From: JACKII01 sp965222315
GTDB taxonomy: Bacteria > Pseudomonadota > Alphaproteobacteria > Bin95
Assembly (NCBI GenBank): GCA_965222315.1
Contig: OZ244951.1
Span: 434,001-498,000, forward strand
Direction of reading: 5' to 3'
Length of the DNA stretch: 64,000 nucleotides
In this document: positions 17,042 to 25,311 of the stretch, in pieces
Numbering within the stretch: position 1 is the stretch's first letter
Layout of the letters: each line of letters opens with the position of its first letter
Translations under genes and position numbers: made by a program
The notes under the pieces: model-generated
The model's input: the letters and a program-made list of their open reading frames with translations, nothing else
Told to the model about the DNA's origin: nothing
The model's database searches: none

Positions 17042-18277
17042 CTAGAATACGTCGATTTCCGGCACGGCGGTGACGAACCTGGCACCCTTGGCCCGCAGGT
17101 CGGCCAGTTGCGCCGAAATCTCCGCTTTCAGGTTCCAGGGCAGGATGACGACGTAGTCGGGCGTTTCCTCATAGAGCGCCTCGACTGGTTTCACCGGTAC
17201 TTGGTTACCGGGAAGCAGCGTGTTTTGCTTGGCCGGGTTGCGGTCCACGCAAAAGGCAATGCGGTCCGCGCCGACGCCGCAATAGTTCAGGAAGGTGTTA
17301 CCCTTGGCCGCCGCGCCGTAGGCGGCGACCGTCTTGCCCTCCGCCTGCGCCCGGTCGAGGAAGGCGAGGAAGCCGTCGCGCACGGCCTCGACCCGTGCGG
17401 TGAAGCCGGCATATCCGGCAAGGCTATCCATCTGGGCCGCCCGCTCCGCGGCGCGGACGGTAGCGACGCCAGCGCGTTCAGTGGGGCTGGCGCCCTCCAG
17501 GCAGGCATAGACGCGCAGCGAGCCGCCATGGGTTGGCAGTTGCTCCACCTCGAACACACGCAGGCCGGCGGCGGCAAACATCTTCTCGACGGTCACTAGC
17601 GAGAGATAGGAGTAATGCTCGTGGTAGATCGTGTCGAACTGAACCCGCTTGATCAGGTTCAGGAGGTGCGGGAATTCGACCGTATAGACCGCATCGCCGG
17701 AAAGCAGCGCCGCCACGCCCTGGATGAAGTCGTTAATGTCGGGCACATGCGCCAGCACGTTGGCGGAGCAGATCAGGTCGGGCCGTTTGCCCTCCGCTGC
17801 GAGCCGCTTGGCCAGGTCTTCGCCGAAGAATTCGACCAGGGTCGGCACGCCTTTTTTCTCCGCCTCCGCCGCCGTGTTGCCGGAGGGTTCGATGCCAAGT
17901 ACGGGCACGCCTGCCTGCACGAAATATTGAAGCAGGTAACCGTCGTTGGAGGCGATCTCCACCACCAGGCTGTCCGGGCCAAGGGCCAGGTCCGCCGTCA
18001 TCTTCTCCGCATAGGCTTTGCAATGGGCGAGCCAGGAGTCGGAGAAGGAGGAGAAATAGGCGTAGTCGGCGGAGAAAATCTCGTCCGCCGGCACCACGTC
18101 ATCCACCTGCACCAGGAAGCAGGAGGGGCAGACGCGGGCGTGCAGCGGGTAGAACGACTCCGGCTTGCCCGCGTTCGCAAGCGGGACGTAGGAATTGGCC
18201 AGCGGCGAGAGGCCGAGGTCGACAAAGGTCTGGGTCAGCGGTGTCGCGCAATGGCGGCATTTGGGTGTGTCGGTCAT
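17042..18277 (-). CDS. sugar C-methyltransferase, class I SAM-dependent (TylC3/NovU type)
   Basis: 411 residues. The three-part architecture is that of NDP-hexose C-methyltransferases: an N-terminal zinc domain with Cys pairs (CRHC near residue 7 and VCPSC near residue 50); a central SAM-binding fold (VVEIASNDGYLLQYF, about residue 110; then HVPDIND and HEHYSYLSL); and a C-terminal Rossmann-like domain (AAYGAAAKGNTFLNYCG, DRNPAKQNTLLPG). Known members methylate C3 of a 4-keto-6-deoxy sugar nucleotide. The start at ATG 18277 gives an ATGA overlap with the rfbG stop; an ATG two codons earlier (18283) is also possible. Together with RfbF/RfbG it predicts a CDP-linked branched deoxy sugar. Confidence 0.86.
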   Translation of the reverse strand: MTDTPKCRHCATPLTQTFVDLGLSPLANSYVPLANAGKPESFYPLHARVCPSCFLVQVDDVVPADEIFSADYAYFSSFSDSWLAHCKAYAEKMTADLALGPDSLVVEIASNDGYLLQYFVQAGVPVLGIEPSGNTAAEAEKKGVPTLVEFFGEDLAKRLAAEGKRPDLICSANVLAHVPDINDFIQGVAALLSGDAVYTVEFPHLLNLIKRVQFDTIYHEHYSYLSLVTVEKMFAAAGLRVFEVEQLPTHGGSLRVYACLEGASPTERAGVATVRAAERAAQMDSLAGYAGFTARVEAVRDGFLAFLDRAQAEGKTVAAYGAAAKGNTFLNYCGVGADRIAFCVDRNPAKQNTLLPGNQVPVKPVEALYEETPDYVVILPWNLKAEISAQLADLRAKGARFVTAVPEIDVF

Positions 18278-19362
18278 GCGCATTCTTCACAAAGGCGTTG
18301 GTATTGGTCGAGCTGGCGGGCGCATAGTTCGGCCACGTTGGCGCCCGAGGCCCATTCCCCATACCAGCCGGCGGTCATGGCGATGCAGTCATCGAAGCCG
18401 AGCGCGGGCTTCCAGCCAAGCTCTGCCCGCGCCTTGGTGGCGTCGAGAGTCAGCAATGTCGCCTCGTGCACCGTGGCGGCGGCGGGATCGACATGAATCG
18501 CACCCTTGCCGATGGCCGCGACCAGGGCTTCGGCAACGCCGAGCACCGGGCGCTCGTCGCTGCGGTCCGGGCCGAAGTTCCAGCTTGGGTCGGCGGCTTG
18601 CGGTTCCGAGTCCGAACAAAGCCGCTCGGCGGCCATGATGTAGCCGCGCAGGGGCTCTAGCACATGCTGCCAGGGGCGGATCGCTCCCGGCGAGCGGATG
18701 GTGACGGTACCTTCCGGCCCCAGGCAGGCGCACACGATGTCGGGCACCAGCCGGTCCTCCGCCCAGTCGCCGCCGCCAATCACATTGCCCGCGCGCACCG
18801 CGCCGATGCGGGCCGGGTGGCCGTCCTTGGCATAGGGTTGGAAATAGCTGCGCCGCATGGCGGCGGTGGCGATTTCCGCGGCGCCCTTGGACGCGGAATA
18901 GGGGTCGTGGCCGCCCATCGGGTCGGTCTCGCGGTAGCCCCAGATCTGGCCGACATTCTCGTAGGCCTTGTCCGACGTGGCGACGACCACGGCACGGACA
19001 CCCGGCGTCTGGCGCACCTGATCAAGAAGGGCGACGGTGCCGAGCACATTGGTCGCGAACGTCTCCACCGGTTCCCGATAGGAGCGGCGGACGAGGGACT
19101 GCGCGGCCAGGTGGAAGATCACCTCGGGCCTAGCCTCGTTCAGCGCATCGACGAGCGCTGTCCGGTCGTTCAGGTCGCCGATGATACTGCAGACGCCGTT
19201 CAGGCCGAGGAGCGACCAAAGATTCGGCTCTGTCTCCGGCGCTTGCGCGAAGCCGGTGACCGCGGCGCCGAGGCGATGCAGCCAGCAGGCAAGCCACGCA
19301 CCCTTGAATCCGGTATGGCCGGTGATGAGAATGCGGCGGCCTCTCCAGAAGGTGGGGTCCAT
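18274..19362 (-). CDS. rfbG: CDP-glucose 4,6-dehydratase
   Basis: 362 residues. It turns CDP-glucose into CDP-4-keto-6-deoxyglucose. The NAD loop is ITGHTGFKGAWLACWL near residue 12, HLAAQSLVRRSYREP lies before the active site, and the catalytic Tyr-x3-Lys is in DPYSASKGAAE. GGGDWAEDRLVPD and PWQHVLEPLRGY are specific to the RfbG family. The start chosen is ATG 19362, which overlaps the rfbF stop as TAATG; an in-frame ATG 15 bp upstream would overlap more. It is second gene of the rfbFG operon. Confidence 0.93.
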   Translation of the reverse strand: MDPTFWRGRRILITGHTGFKGAWLACWLHRLGAAVTGFAQAPETEPNLWSLLGLNGVCSIIGDLNDRTALVDALNEARPEVIFHLAAQSLVRRSYREPVETFATNVLGTVALLDQVRQTPGVRAVVVATSDKAYENVGQIWGYRETDPMGGHDPYSASKGAAEIATAAMRRSYFQPYAKDGHPARIGAVRAGNVIGGGDWAEDRLVPDIVCACLGPEGTVTIRSPGAIRPWQHVLEPLRGYIMAAERLCSDSEPQAADPSWNFGPDRSDERPVLGVAEALVAAIGKGAIHVDPAAATVHEATLLTLDATKARAELGWKPALGFDDCIAMTAGWYGEWASGANVAELCARQLDQYQRLCEECA

Positions 19363-20132
19363 TACCAGACCTTCCAAGGTGCGTTGCCGCCGGCCCAGTG
19401 CTCTTCCAGTTCCTGACGCTCGCGCAGCGTGTCCATCGGCTGCCAGAACCCCTCATGCTCGTAGGCGTGCAACTGGCCGTCCTGGGCGAGCCGCTGCAGT
19501 GGCGTGCGCTCCCAGATGGTGTCGTCGCCATCCAGGTACTGCCCGATCTTCGGCGATAGCACGAAGAAGCCGCCATTGATGACGCCGCCGTCGCCGATCG
19601 GCTTTTCCAGGAAGTCCGTGACGGCGTTGGCTTCGATCTGCAACTGGCCGAAACGGCGGGGCGGTGGCACGGCGGTCACGGTAGCGAGTTTGCTATGCGC
19701 CTTGTGAAAGGCCGTGAGCGCGGTGATGTCTACGTTACCGACGCCGTCGCCGTAGGTCAGATGAAAGGCTTCCTCGTCCTTCAGCAGAGGGAGCACCCGG
19801 CCGATTCGGCCGCCGGTCATGGTCTCCTGCCCTGTGTCGATCAGAGTGACGCGCCATGGCTCCGACTGGTTACGCAGGATTTCCATGCCGCCGGTTGAAA
19901 GGTCGAAGGTGACGTCGGACATGTGCAGGTAGTAGTTGGCGAAATACTCCTTGATCACATACCCGCGGTAGCCGCAGCAGATAATGAAATCGGTCACGCC
20001 ATGCGCGCCATAGATCTTCATGATGTGCCAGAGGATCGGCAACCCGCCGATTTCGACCATCGGCTTCGGAATGCGAACAGTTTCCTCCGCAAGCCGGGTG
20101 CCGAGACCACCTGCTAGAATGACGCATTTCAT
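19362..20132 (-). CDS. rfbF: glucose-1-phosphate cytidylyltransferase
   Basis: 256 residues, full length. It couples CTP and glucose-1-phosphate to give CDP-glucose, the first step of CDP-deoxy-sugar synthesis. The nucleotidyltransferase loop LAGGLGTRLAEET starts at residue 7, followed by KPMVEIGGLPILWHIMKIYG, the RfbF-type FIICCGYRGYVIKEYF, and the metal site TYGDGVGNVD. It is the first gene of the operon that runs through rfbG, C-methyltransferase, epimerase and gtrA, with every junction overlapping or within two bases. No rfbH-type dehydrase is present, so a 3,6-dideoxy sugar is unlikely from this locus alone. Confidence 0.94.
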   Translation of the reverse strand: MKCVILAGGLGTRLAEETVRIPKPMVEIGGLPILWHIMKIYGAHGVTDFIICCGYRGYVIKEYFANYYLHMSDVTFDLSTGGMEILRNQSEPWRVTLIDTGQETMTGGRIGRVLPLLKDEEAFHLTYGDGVGNVDITALTAFHKAHSKLATVTAVPPPRRFGQLQIEANAVTDFLEKPIGDGGVINGGFFVLSPKIGQYLDGDDTIWERTPLQRLAQDGQLHAYEHEGFWQPMDTLRERQELEEHWAGGNAPWKVW

Positions 20133-20210
20133 GTGCCCACACTCCCTCTCTCACCTTGGAGTCCAGCCTGGGACAGCGGCCAGGACCCCCTTGGGGTATT
20201 CTCATAGCGC

Positions 20211-20302
20211 AAAAACCGGCTGGCGTCCGCCGGGTGCGCGGTCGCACGCCACCGGAGCCTGCCTGATGGCCAGCGGACCGCAGATTGCGCCGGAGCCGGT
20301 TT
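20211..20302 (-). terminator. possible terminator of the arylsulfotransferase-like gene
   Basis: On the minus strand, AAACCGGCT (20302-20294) pairs with AGCCGGTTT (20221-20213), extended to a run of five T. The long intervening segment can itself fold (GTGCG/CGCAC at about 20234-20250). It overlaps the stop codon of the upstream gene and lies before rfbF. Confidence 0.35.
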
Positions 20303-21653
20303 AGGAACAGTCAACGCCGGCCAGGCTTTTTATCGCGGCCACCGCCAGATCACGAGGCAGCACGCGGCTCCAGTTCATGCGGTAGACGCGGCCGGTATCG
20401 GCCCGGTTGACGTACTGCCAGACAATGTCGCCATCGGGTGAGAGGCGCAGCAGGCGGCCATAGTTGGACTCCTCCACAAACACGTCGCCATTCGGGTAGA
20501 GTTCCGACCGGCCCTCGGAGATGGTGCGCACCTCGTGACGGTTCATCCCTGCCTGATACGGCGATGTCACGGTGTCGGTGGCGAAGTCATAGATCATTAC
20601 CGAATTGACGCCGTTCACGTCGTCCTTGAACTGATAGTTGAAGCGGTTGTTGTTGAAGACGGCGATGCGGCTTTCGTCCAATATGTCGACGTCGTGCTGG
20701 TTTACCCAGGGACCTTGCTTGATCCAGATAACCTTGTTGGTTGAAGGCCGGTACTGCACGATAGCAGAAATATTGCGCAGGCTGAGAAACAGGTCGCCCT
20801 TCTGCCAATATTTGCTGTCGAACACGGCTTCCTGCAAGTCGTTCATATGGATCGGATCATCGGAGTAAAAGTCCTGGCCGAAGACGTGCCGGGCCAGGCC
20901 ATTTTCGATCAGCAGTTCCGGCACGGACTTTTGGTATAGGATCTTCCCGTCTTTCGAGACATGGACGATGGCGTCCTCCTTGAAGGTCTTGGAGACCCGT
21001 TCGATGGTCTGCGGCTCCAGAAATGCCTCAACCCAGAAGCCACCGCCGGAATGGAATTCATTACTGTGGTGAAAAACGCCATCGACAGTCCAGCGGATTT
21101 CGCCGCAGGGGCCGGTGCGGACCAGCGGCGAGGCGTCCTGGAAGACGATATCGCCATCCGGCAGCAGCAGGGGATGCATGATACGGTAGCGGGAAGGCGT
21201 GCGGTCGCGGGCCAGATCGACCAGATTGGATTGGATTTGCGAGCGGGCGTTGATCGCTTCGAAATCCGGCAGCCAGGTATGGATAATGCGGTTTGCCGCC
21301 AGGTCGACCAATTCGACGATGCTGCGCTCGCGGCCGGCGTCGTAGCGGGAGAGCAGCAAGTATTCGCCTTTGTAGCCGGCGCTATTCGGCGTGTTAAAGG
21401 TGAAGCCTTTATCGTCGCCGAAGCGGCTGGTGCCTACGGCAAGATCCTTCTGGCCGCCCTCCAGGACGAGACTCATCCCCTCCTTGAAATTCTTGGGGAT
21501 TGAGGCGAGCGCGAGCGCGATATCGCCGATGACGCCATAGGTCCGGTGGCCCTCCGCGGCGACGCGCACGATGTTGCCGAACGCCAACGCGGCAAGGCCG
21601 CATATGGCGACGACCGCTATCAACACACGGACGGTGACATTTCGACCGAGCAT
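20301..21653 (-). CDS. arylsulfotransferase (ASST)-like membrane-anchored beta-propeller
   Basis: 450 residues from ATG 21653 (an in-frame ATG at 21668 adds five). The N-terminus has one hydrophobic anchor (VRVLIAVVAICGLAALAFGNIV), so the rest should be periplasmic. The body has the repeated beta-propeller phrases of the arylsulfotransferase family: GEYLLLSRYD, HPLLLPDGDIVFQD, CGEIRWTVDGVFHHSNEFH, WVNQHDVDILDESRIAVFNNN, RRLLRLSPDGDIVWQYVN. ASST enzymes move sulfate between phenols through a histidine, and several candidate His residues are present (HHSNEFH, NQHDVDI). Its place beside sugar-nucleotide genes suggests modification of a surface glycan, but this is inference. It is 70 bp downstream of the PepSY gene on the same strand. 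Confidence 0.7.
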   Translation of the reverse strand: MLGRNVTVRVLIAVVAICGLAALAFGNIVRVAAEGHRTYGVIGDIALALASIPKNFKEGMSLVLEGGQKDLAVGTSRFGDDKGFTFNTPNSAGYKGEYLLLSRYDAGRERSIVELVDLAANRIIHTWLPDFEAINARSQIQSNLVDLARDRTPSRYRIMHPLLLPDGDIVFQDASPLVRTGPCGEIRWTVDGVFHHSNEFHSGGGFWVEAFLEPQTIERVSKTFKEDAIVHVSKDGKILYQKSVPELLIENGLARHVFGQDFYSDDPIHMNDLQEAVFDSKYWQKGDLFLSLRNISAIVQYRPSTNKVIWIKQGPWVNQHDVDILDESRIAVFNNNRFNYQFKDDVNGVNSVMIYDFATDTVTSPYQAGMNRHEVRTISEGRSELYPNGDVFVEESNYGRLLRLSPDGDIVWQYVNRADTGRVYRMNWSRVLPRDLAVAAIKSLAGVDCS

Positions 21654-21738
21654 CGCCAATCTCTCCATTGGTCAGCTCTTTCGTGGGGACGCGGCCGATT
21701 TGATGCGGCGGCGAACCGTAGTCCACGATTGAGCGCCG

Positions 21739-23274
21739 TCAGAAAATCGGGCGGCCCAGTGTCCATGTCAATATGGCGGGTCCGCCAGCCCCGCCGTCAA
21801 GTTGCACCGCGATACGGTTTGCGGACGCCGCAGGAACATAGTCAAAGCGTGTGAACGAGGTGCCGTCCTTGGTCGTAAGCTCCACCTCCCGGGGGGCGCC
21901 GCCGTCCCAGGTGATCGAGGCGCGCGAGAATTCCGGCGTTTCGATAGTCAGGCGTACTGGCAGAGTTTCGCCCGAATGTACGGGGCCGAGCACGCGCAGG
22001 CGGGCGGGGATGCTTTGGTCGCCGTCGGGCGGGATCGTCACCCATTTCGGCTCCTGTATCCCGAATCGGTAGACGCCGATGCCAGCAACAACGATGGCCG
22101 CGGGAATCAACGCCCACTTGGCGACGAACATGCCGCTCCACACCCGGCGGGGGGCACTGCCGGCCGGCAATTTCCCCGTTCCGGCCGCCGGCATCCGGGC
22201 GATGCGGGAGGCAAAGACCATGGCGCCAGAGAACATTAAGATCGTGCCCATAGCCCCGAAAACCAGCCAGGCGGCGCGTGAGTAGTTGCCGGCCCAGTCG
22301 CCATGATGCAGGGCGTCGAAGAAGTGCTTGGCCTGGTCTTTCGGGGAAAATTCCGCCGGTTCGATGACCGTCAGCACCTTCGCCGATGGCGGATCGACCA
22401 CGACCTTGGTCGAGTCGAACCTCACCAGAGAGCGGCCGGTCGGGCCGTGAAACGAAATGCCCTGTTTGGGGTTGAAGGGCAGGACAACGGCGGAAATATG
22501 CTGCTCTGGCGCAGCCGCCTGTGCGGCGGCCGCCGCCCGGTCAAGCATGGCGCCGTCGAACCCTTGCGGCAGCGCCGTTGTTCGTTCCGATGCGGCGGGA
22601 ATGGACGGGCCCTTGGTCGGAATTACCCCCAAAACGACGACGAAGTAGTAGATGCCGCTGACGACTACGGTAAGCAGGAAGGGCAGGCTCCAGACCGCGA
22701 CGAAGCGGTGCAGGCCGCCCCACCAGGGCCGTGCGCCGCGTCCCCTCGTCGGTGGGGTTTTCAGCGCCCGCCAGAACCGGCGGTAGGCGATCAGTCCTGA
22801 AATTATCGATGCCAGCAGCGAAAACGCCAACAGCGAAACGACGGCCTGGCCAATTCCCTTGCCGGTGAACAGGCTGTCATGGAAGGACACCAGTATATGA
22901 CGCACGCCTTCCAGCGGCGTTGCGCCGAGGATCTCGCCTGTGATGGGGTCGGTCCAGATTAGGGCTTTCTCGCCCCAGTTCGTATTGATCTGCGCGCGGT
23001 CTCCGAACAGCGAACCGGCGGCCGGCCGTGACATGATGTTGATGCGAGCGTCGGGGTAGGCAGCCTGGATCTTGTCATAGGTCTGGCCGAACGACAGCCG
23101 CTCGCCGTCCGATACAGCCCCCGACCTGATCTTGGCGTAGAAGGCATTTTCTACTTCGGTCGAAAACACCAGCAAGGTGCCGGTGGCGAACATGATGCCG
23201 AGCAGAATGCAGGTGTTCAGCCCGAGCCATTGATGGATGCGGAACAGAAAAATCCTGGCGGATTGCATGCTCAT
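21739..23274 (-). CDS. PepSY-domain membrane protein (PiuB-like, iron-regulated type)
   Basis: 511 residues from ATG 23274; the frame extends further upstream only as a shadow of the SDR gene. It begins with ARIFLFRIHQWLGLNTCILLGIMFATGTLLVF, the first helix and His of the PepSY_TM family. Three more transmembrane segments follow (around FSLLASIISGLIAYRR, FVAVWSLPFLLTVVVSGIYYFVVVLG, AWLVFGAMGTILMFSGAMVFASR), with periplasmic PepSY loops between. The C-terminal 130 residues form a hydrophilic beta-rich tail unusual in length. Members are often linked to siderophore/heme uptake or ferric reduction. It sits 29 bp downstream of the SDR gene; no iron box was recognised. Confidence 0.78.
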   Translation of the reverse strand: MSMQSARIFLFRIHQWLGLNTCILLGIMFATGTLLVFSTEVENAFYAKIRSGAVSDGERLSFGQTYDKIQAAYPDARINIMSRPAAGSLFGDRAQINTNWGEKALIWTDPITGEILGATPLEGVRHILVSFHDSLFTGKGIGQAVVSLLAFSLLASIISGLIAYRRFWRALKTPPTRGRGARPWWGGLHRFVAVWSLPFLLTVVVSGIYYFVVVLGVIPTKGPSIPAASERTTALPQGFDGAMLDRAAAAAQAAAPEQHISAVVLPFNPKQGISFHGPTGRSLVRFDSTKVVVDPPSAKVLTVIEPAEFSPKDQAKHFFDALHHGDWAGNYSRAAWLVFGAMGTILMFSGAMVFASRIARMPAAGTGKLPAGSAPRRVWSGMFVAKWALIPAAIVVAGIGVYRFGIQEPKWVTIPPDGDQSIPARLRVLGPVHSGETLPVRLTIETPEFSRASITWDGGAPREVELTTKDGTSFTRFDYVPAASANRIAVQLDGGAGGPAILTWTLGRPIF

Positions 23275-23303
23275 CGACCGATGCCCCCGGTTGCCGTGTT
23301 TTT

Positions 23304-24014
23304 CTAGCTGAAGTGCAGTGCGCCGTTGATGTCCAGCACCGCGCCGTTGATGTAGGCCGCCGCCGGCGACACCAGGAAGACCAGCGGCCCGGCGATTTCC
23401 GCCGCGCTCGCCATGCGCTGCATCGGAAAGCCGGAGGCGTCGTAGGGCTCGCCCTGGGTCATGGGCGTATCCACCGGGCCGGGTGCGACGGCGTTGATGG
23501 TGCAGACGGGCGCCATGCGCGTCGACGCCCAATGCACCAGCGCGTGGATGCCGCCCTTGCTCATGGCGTAGTGGGGGGAGGCGCGGACGCCGCCGATGCG
23601 GCCGGCGATGGAGCCGACCAGCGCGATGCTGCCCTTGCCGCGGGCCTTCAGCGTGGGCATGGCGGCGCGGACCAGGTTCATCGGGCCCACCATGTTGACC
23701 TGAAAGACCTTCTCCGCCTGTTGATTCCAGCCTTGCTCGTCCCAGTCGCTGAACGGGCAGATGGCGGCGCAGTCGATCAGTCCATCGAAGTCCCCGAGGC
23801 TCTCGATCCAGGCTTCGACCGCCGTCTGGTCCGAGACGTCGAGCGCCGCCGCGGCATGGCCGCTGCCGGTCATACCTTCCAGAGCAGGCGCACGCAGGTC
23901 GGTGGCGCTGACCCGTGCGCCGAGGGTAGCGGCGATGCGGGCGGCCTCCGATCCGATACCGCCGCCGGCGCCGGTGATGGCGATGTGACGACCTTCCAGA
24001 TTGAATGGGTGCAT
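23304..24014 (-). CDS. SDR family oxidoreductase
   Basis: 236 residues from ATG 24014, chosen because AAGGAGG lies 8 nt upstream. Motifs: TGAGGGIGSEA at residue 15, DCAAICPFSDW in place of the usual NNAG, a Ser in LVGSIAG, Tyr-x3-Lys in HYAMSKGGIHA, and PGPVDTPMTQ. The C-terminus ends INGAVLDINGALHFS. The NNAG replacement (DCAA) is unusual but seen in atypical SDRs. Substrate unknown. It is the first gene of a two-gene unit with the PepSY protein and is divergent from the CoA transferase (76 bp between starts). Confidence 0.82.
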   Translation of the reverse strand: MHPFNLEGRHIAITGAGGGIGSEAARIAATLGARVSATDLRAPALEGMTGSGHAAAALDVSDQTAVEAWIESLGDFDGLIDCAAICPFSDWDEQGWNQQAEKVFQVNMVGPMNLVRAAMPTLKARGKGSIALVGSIAGRIGGVRASPHYAMSKGGIHALVHWASTRMAPVCTINAVAPGPVDTPMTQGEPYDASGFPMQRMASAAEIAGPLVFLVSPAAAYINGAVLDINGALHFS

Positions 24015-24090
24015 AACGCATGCCTCCTTGGCTAAGTTAGCTGCAAAGGTACCTAGTTCGCTGCGGCGGACCAATATAGGAGAACGCCGC

Positions 24091-25287
24091 ATGATGGCAT
24101 CAGGATCGCCGGCCTTTCACGGCCTGCGCGTGTTGGATTTCAGCCGGGTGATCGCCGGACCTGCGTGTACGCAGAACCTTGCTGATTTCGGGGCGGAGGT
24201 GATCAAGATCGAAAATCCGAAGGGCGGCGATGACGGGCGTAGCATGGCCGGTCCAAGCCACGGTGGCGAAAGCCATTTCCACTTGGCTTTTAACCGAGGC
24301 AAAAAGAGTGTAGCGCTGGACACGACCAAGCCGGAAGGGCTGGAATTGGCCCTGCAGATGGCCGAACGGGCCGATGTGGTGATCGAGAACTTCCGGCCGG
24401 GCGTGGCAAAAAGGCTTGGCATCGACTATGCTTCGCTCGTATCCCGCAATCCGCGGCTGATCTATTGCTCGATCAGCGCCTATGGCCAGGAAGGGCCATT
24501 TAGTGACCGGCCGGGCTTCGATCCAGTGCTGCAGGCCGAAGCGGGCATGATGGCCATGACTGGCCCGGTCGAGGGACCGCCGATGCGTCACCCGATCTCC
24601 ATCATCGACACCTTCACCTCGATCCATGCCACCGCAGCCATCGCGACGGCGCTCTATGCCCGGTCCCAAACCGGCCGCGGCCAGCACATCGACCTGGCGC
24701 TATACGATGCGGCGGTGGCGGCGATGGGCAACTCAGCGATGTATTATTTGGTCGGTGGGGAGGAACCACCACGGACCGGCAATGCGCATAGCACGGCGGT
24801 GCCGGTTAATGTGTTCCAGGCCGCCGACGGTCCGCTCTACATGGCGATAGGCAACCAAAGATTGTATGAAGCGTTCTGCCGGATACTGGAAAGGCCAGAC
24901 TTGTTGGAGGACGCACGTTTCGCCACACCGGAAGCCCGGTCCGACAACCGGGAAGCGATGTACGTCATTCTGGATGCAATTTTTGCGGAGCACACGCGTA
25001 GCTATTGGGCTGAGCGGCTGCGCGCGCTGCCGGCCGGTCCGGTGCTGAGCGTCGGCGAGGCGCTGGAAGGTGAGGCGACGGCGGCGCGCGGGCTGGTGCG
25101 GGAGGTGGCGCACCCGAAGGGCAGGGTCCGGCAACTGACCTCGATTTACCGTTTCTCCGATACACCCGTCGCCGACAACCACACGGCGCCGCTGTTGGGT
25201 GAGCATACCGCCGAGGTCTTGGCCGAATGGTGCGGTGTCGACGAGACACGGCTGGCGGCGTTGCGGGAGATCGGGGTGGTGGGGTAG
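24091..25287 (+). CDS. CaiB/BaiF family (class III) CoA transferase
   Basis: 398 residues from the ATG at 24091 (TAGGAGA upstream); an in-frame upstream ATG would overlap the divergent promoter region. LRVLDFSRVIAGPACTQNLADFGAEVIKIE is the N-terminal CoA-binding signature, and the catalytic Asp is in the ALYDAAVAAMG segment after GRGQHIDLAL. NFRPGVAKRLGIDY and ISAYGQEGPFSDRPGFDPVLQAE are further family blocks. These enzymes move CoA between acids (formyl, carnitine, succinyl/itaconyl types); the acceptor cannot be predicted. It converges with gltD. Confidence 0.92.
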   Translation: MMASGSPAFHGLRVLDFSRVIAGPACTQNLADFGAEVIKIENPKGGDDGRSMAGPSHGGESHFHLAFNRGKKSVALDTTKPEGLELALQMAERADVVIENFRPGVAKRLGIDYASLVSRNPRLIYCSISAYGQEGPFSDRPGFDPVLQAEAGMMAMTGPVEGPPMRHPISIIDTFTSIHATAAIATALYARSQTGRGQHIDLALYDAAVAAMGNSAMYYLVGGEEPPRTGNAHSTAVPVNVFQAADGPLYMAIGNQRLYEAFCRILERPDLLEDARFATPEARSDNREAMYVILDAIFAEHTRSYWAERLRALPAGPVLSVGEALEGEATAARGLVREVAHPKGRVRQLTSIYRFSDTPVADNHTAPLLGEHTAEVLAEWCGVDETRLAALREIGVVG

Positions 25288-25311
25288 TCGCTCCCACTCT
25301 ACCCCTAGCGG

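Noticed and set aside
15715..17085. A 456-codon frame ending in GtrA
   Set aside because: The first 314 codons are an off-frame shadow of the epimerase gene; GtrA begins at 16143.
21739..24021. A 760-codon frame joining the PepSY protein to 249 upstream residues
   Set aside because: The upstream part is an Arg/Gly-rich off-frame shadow of the SDR gene; the family start is at 23274.
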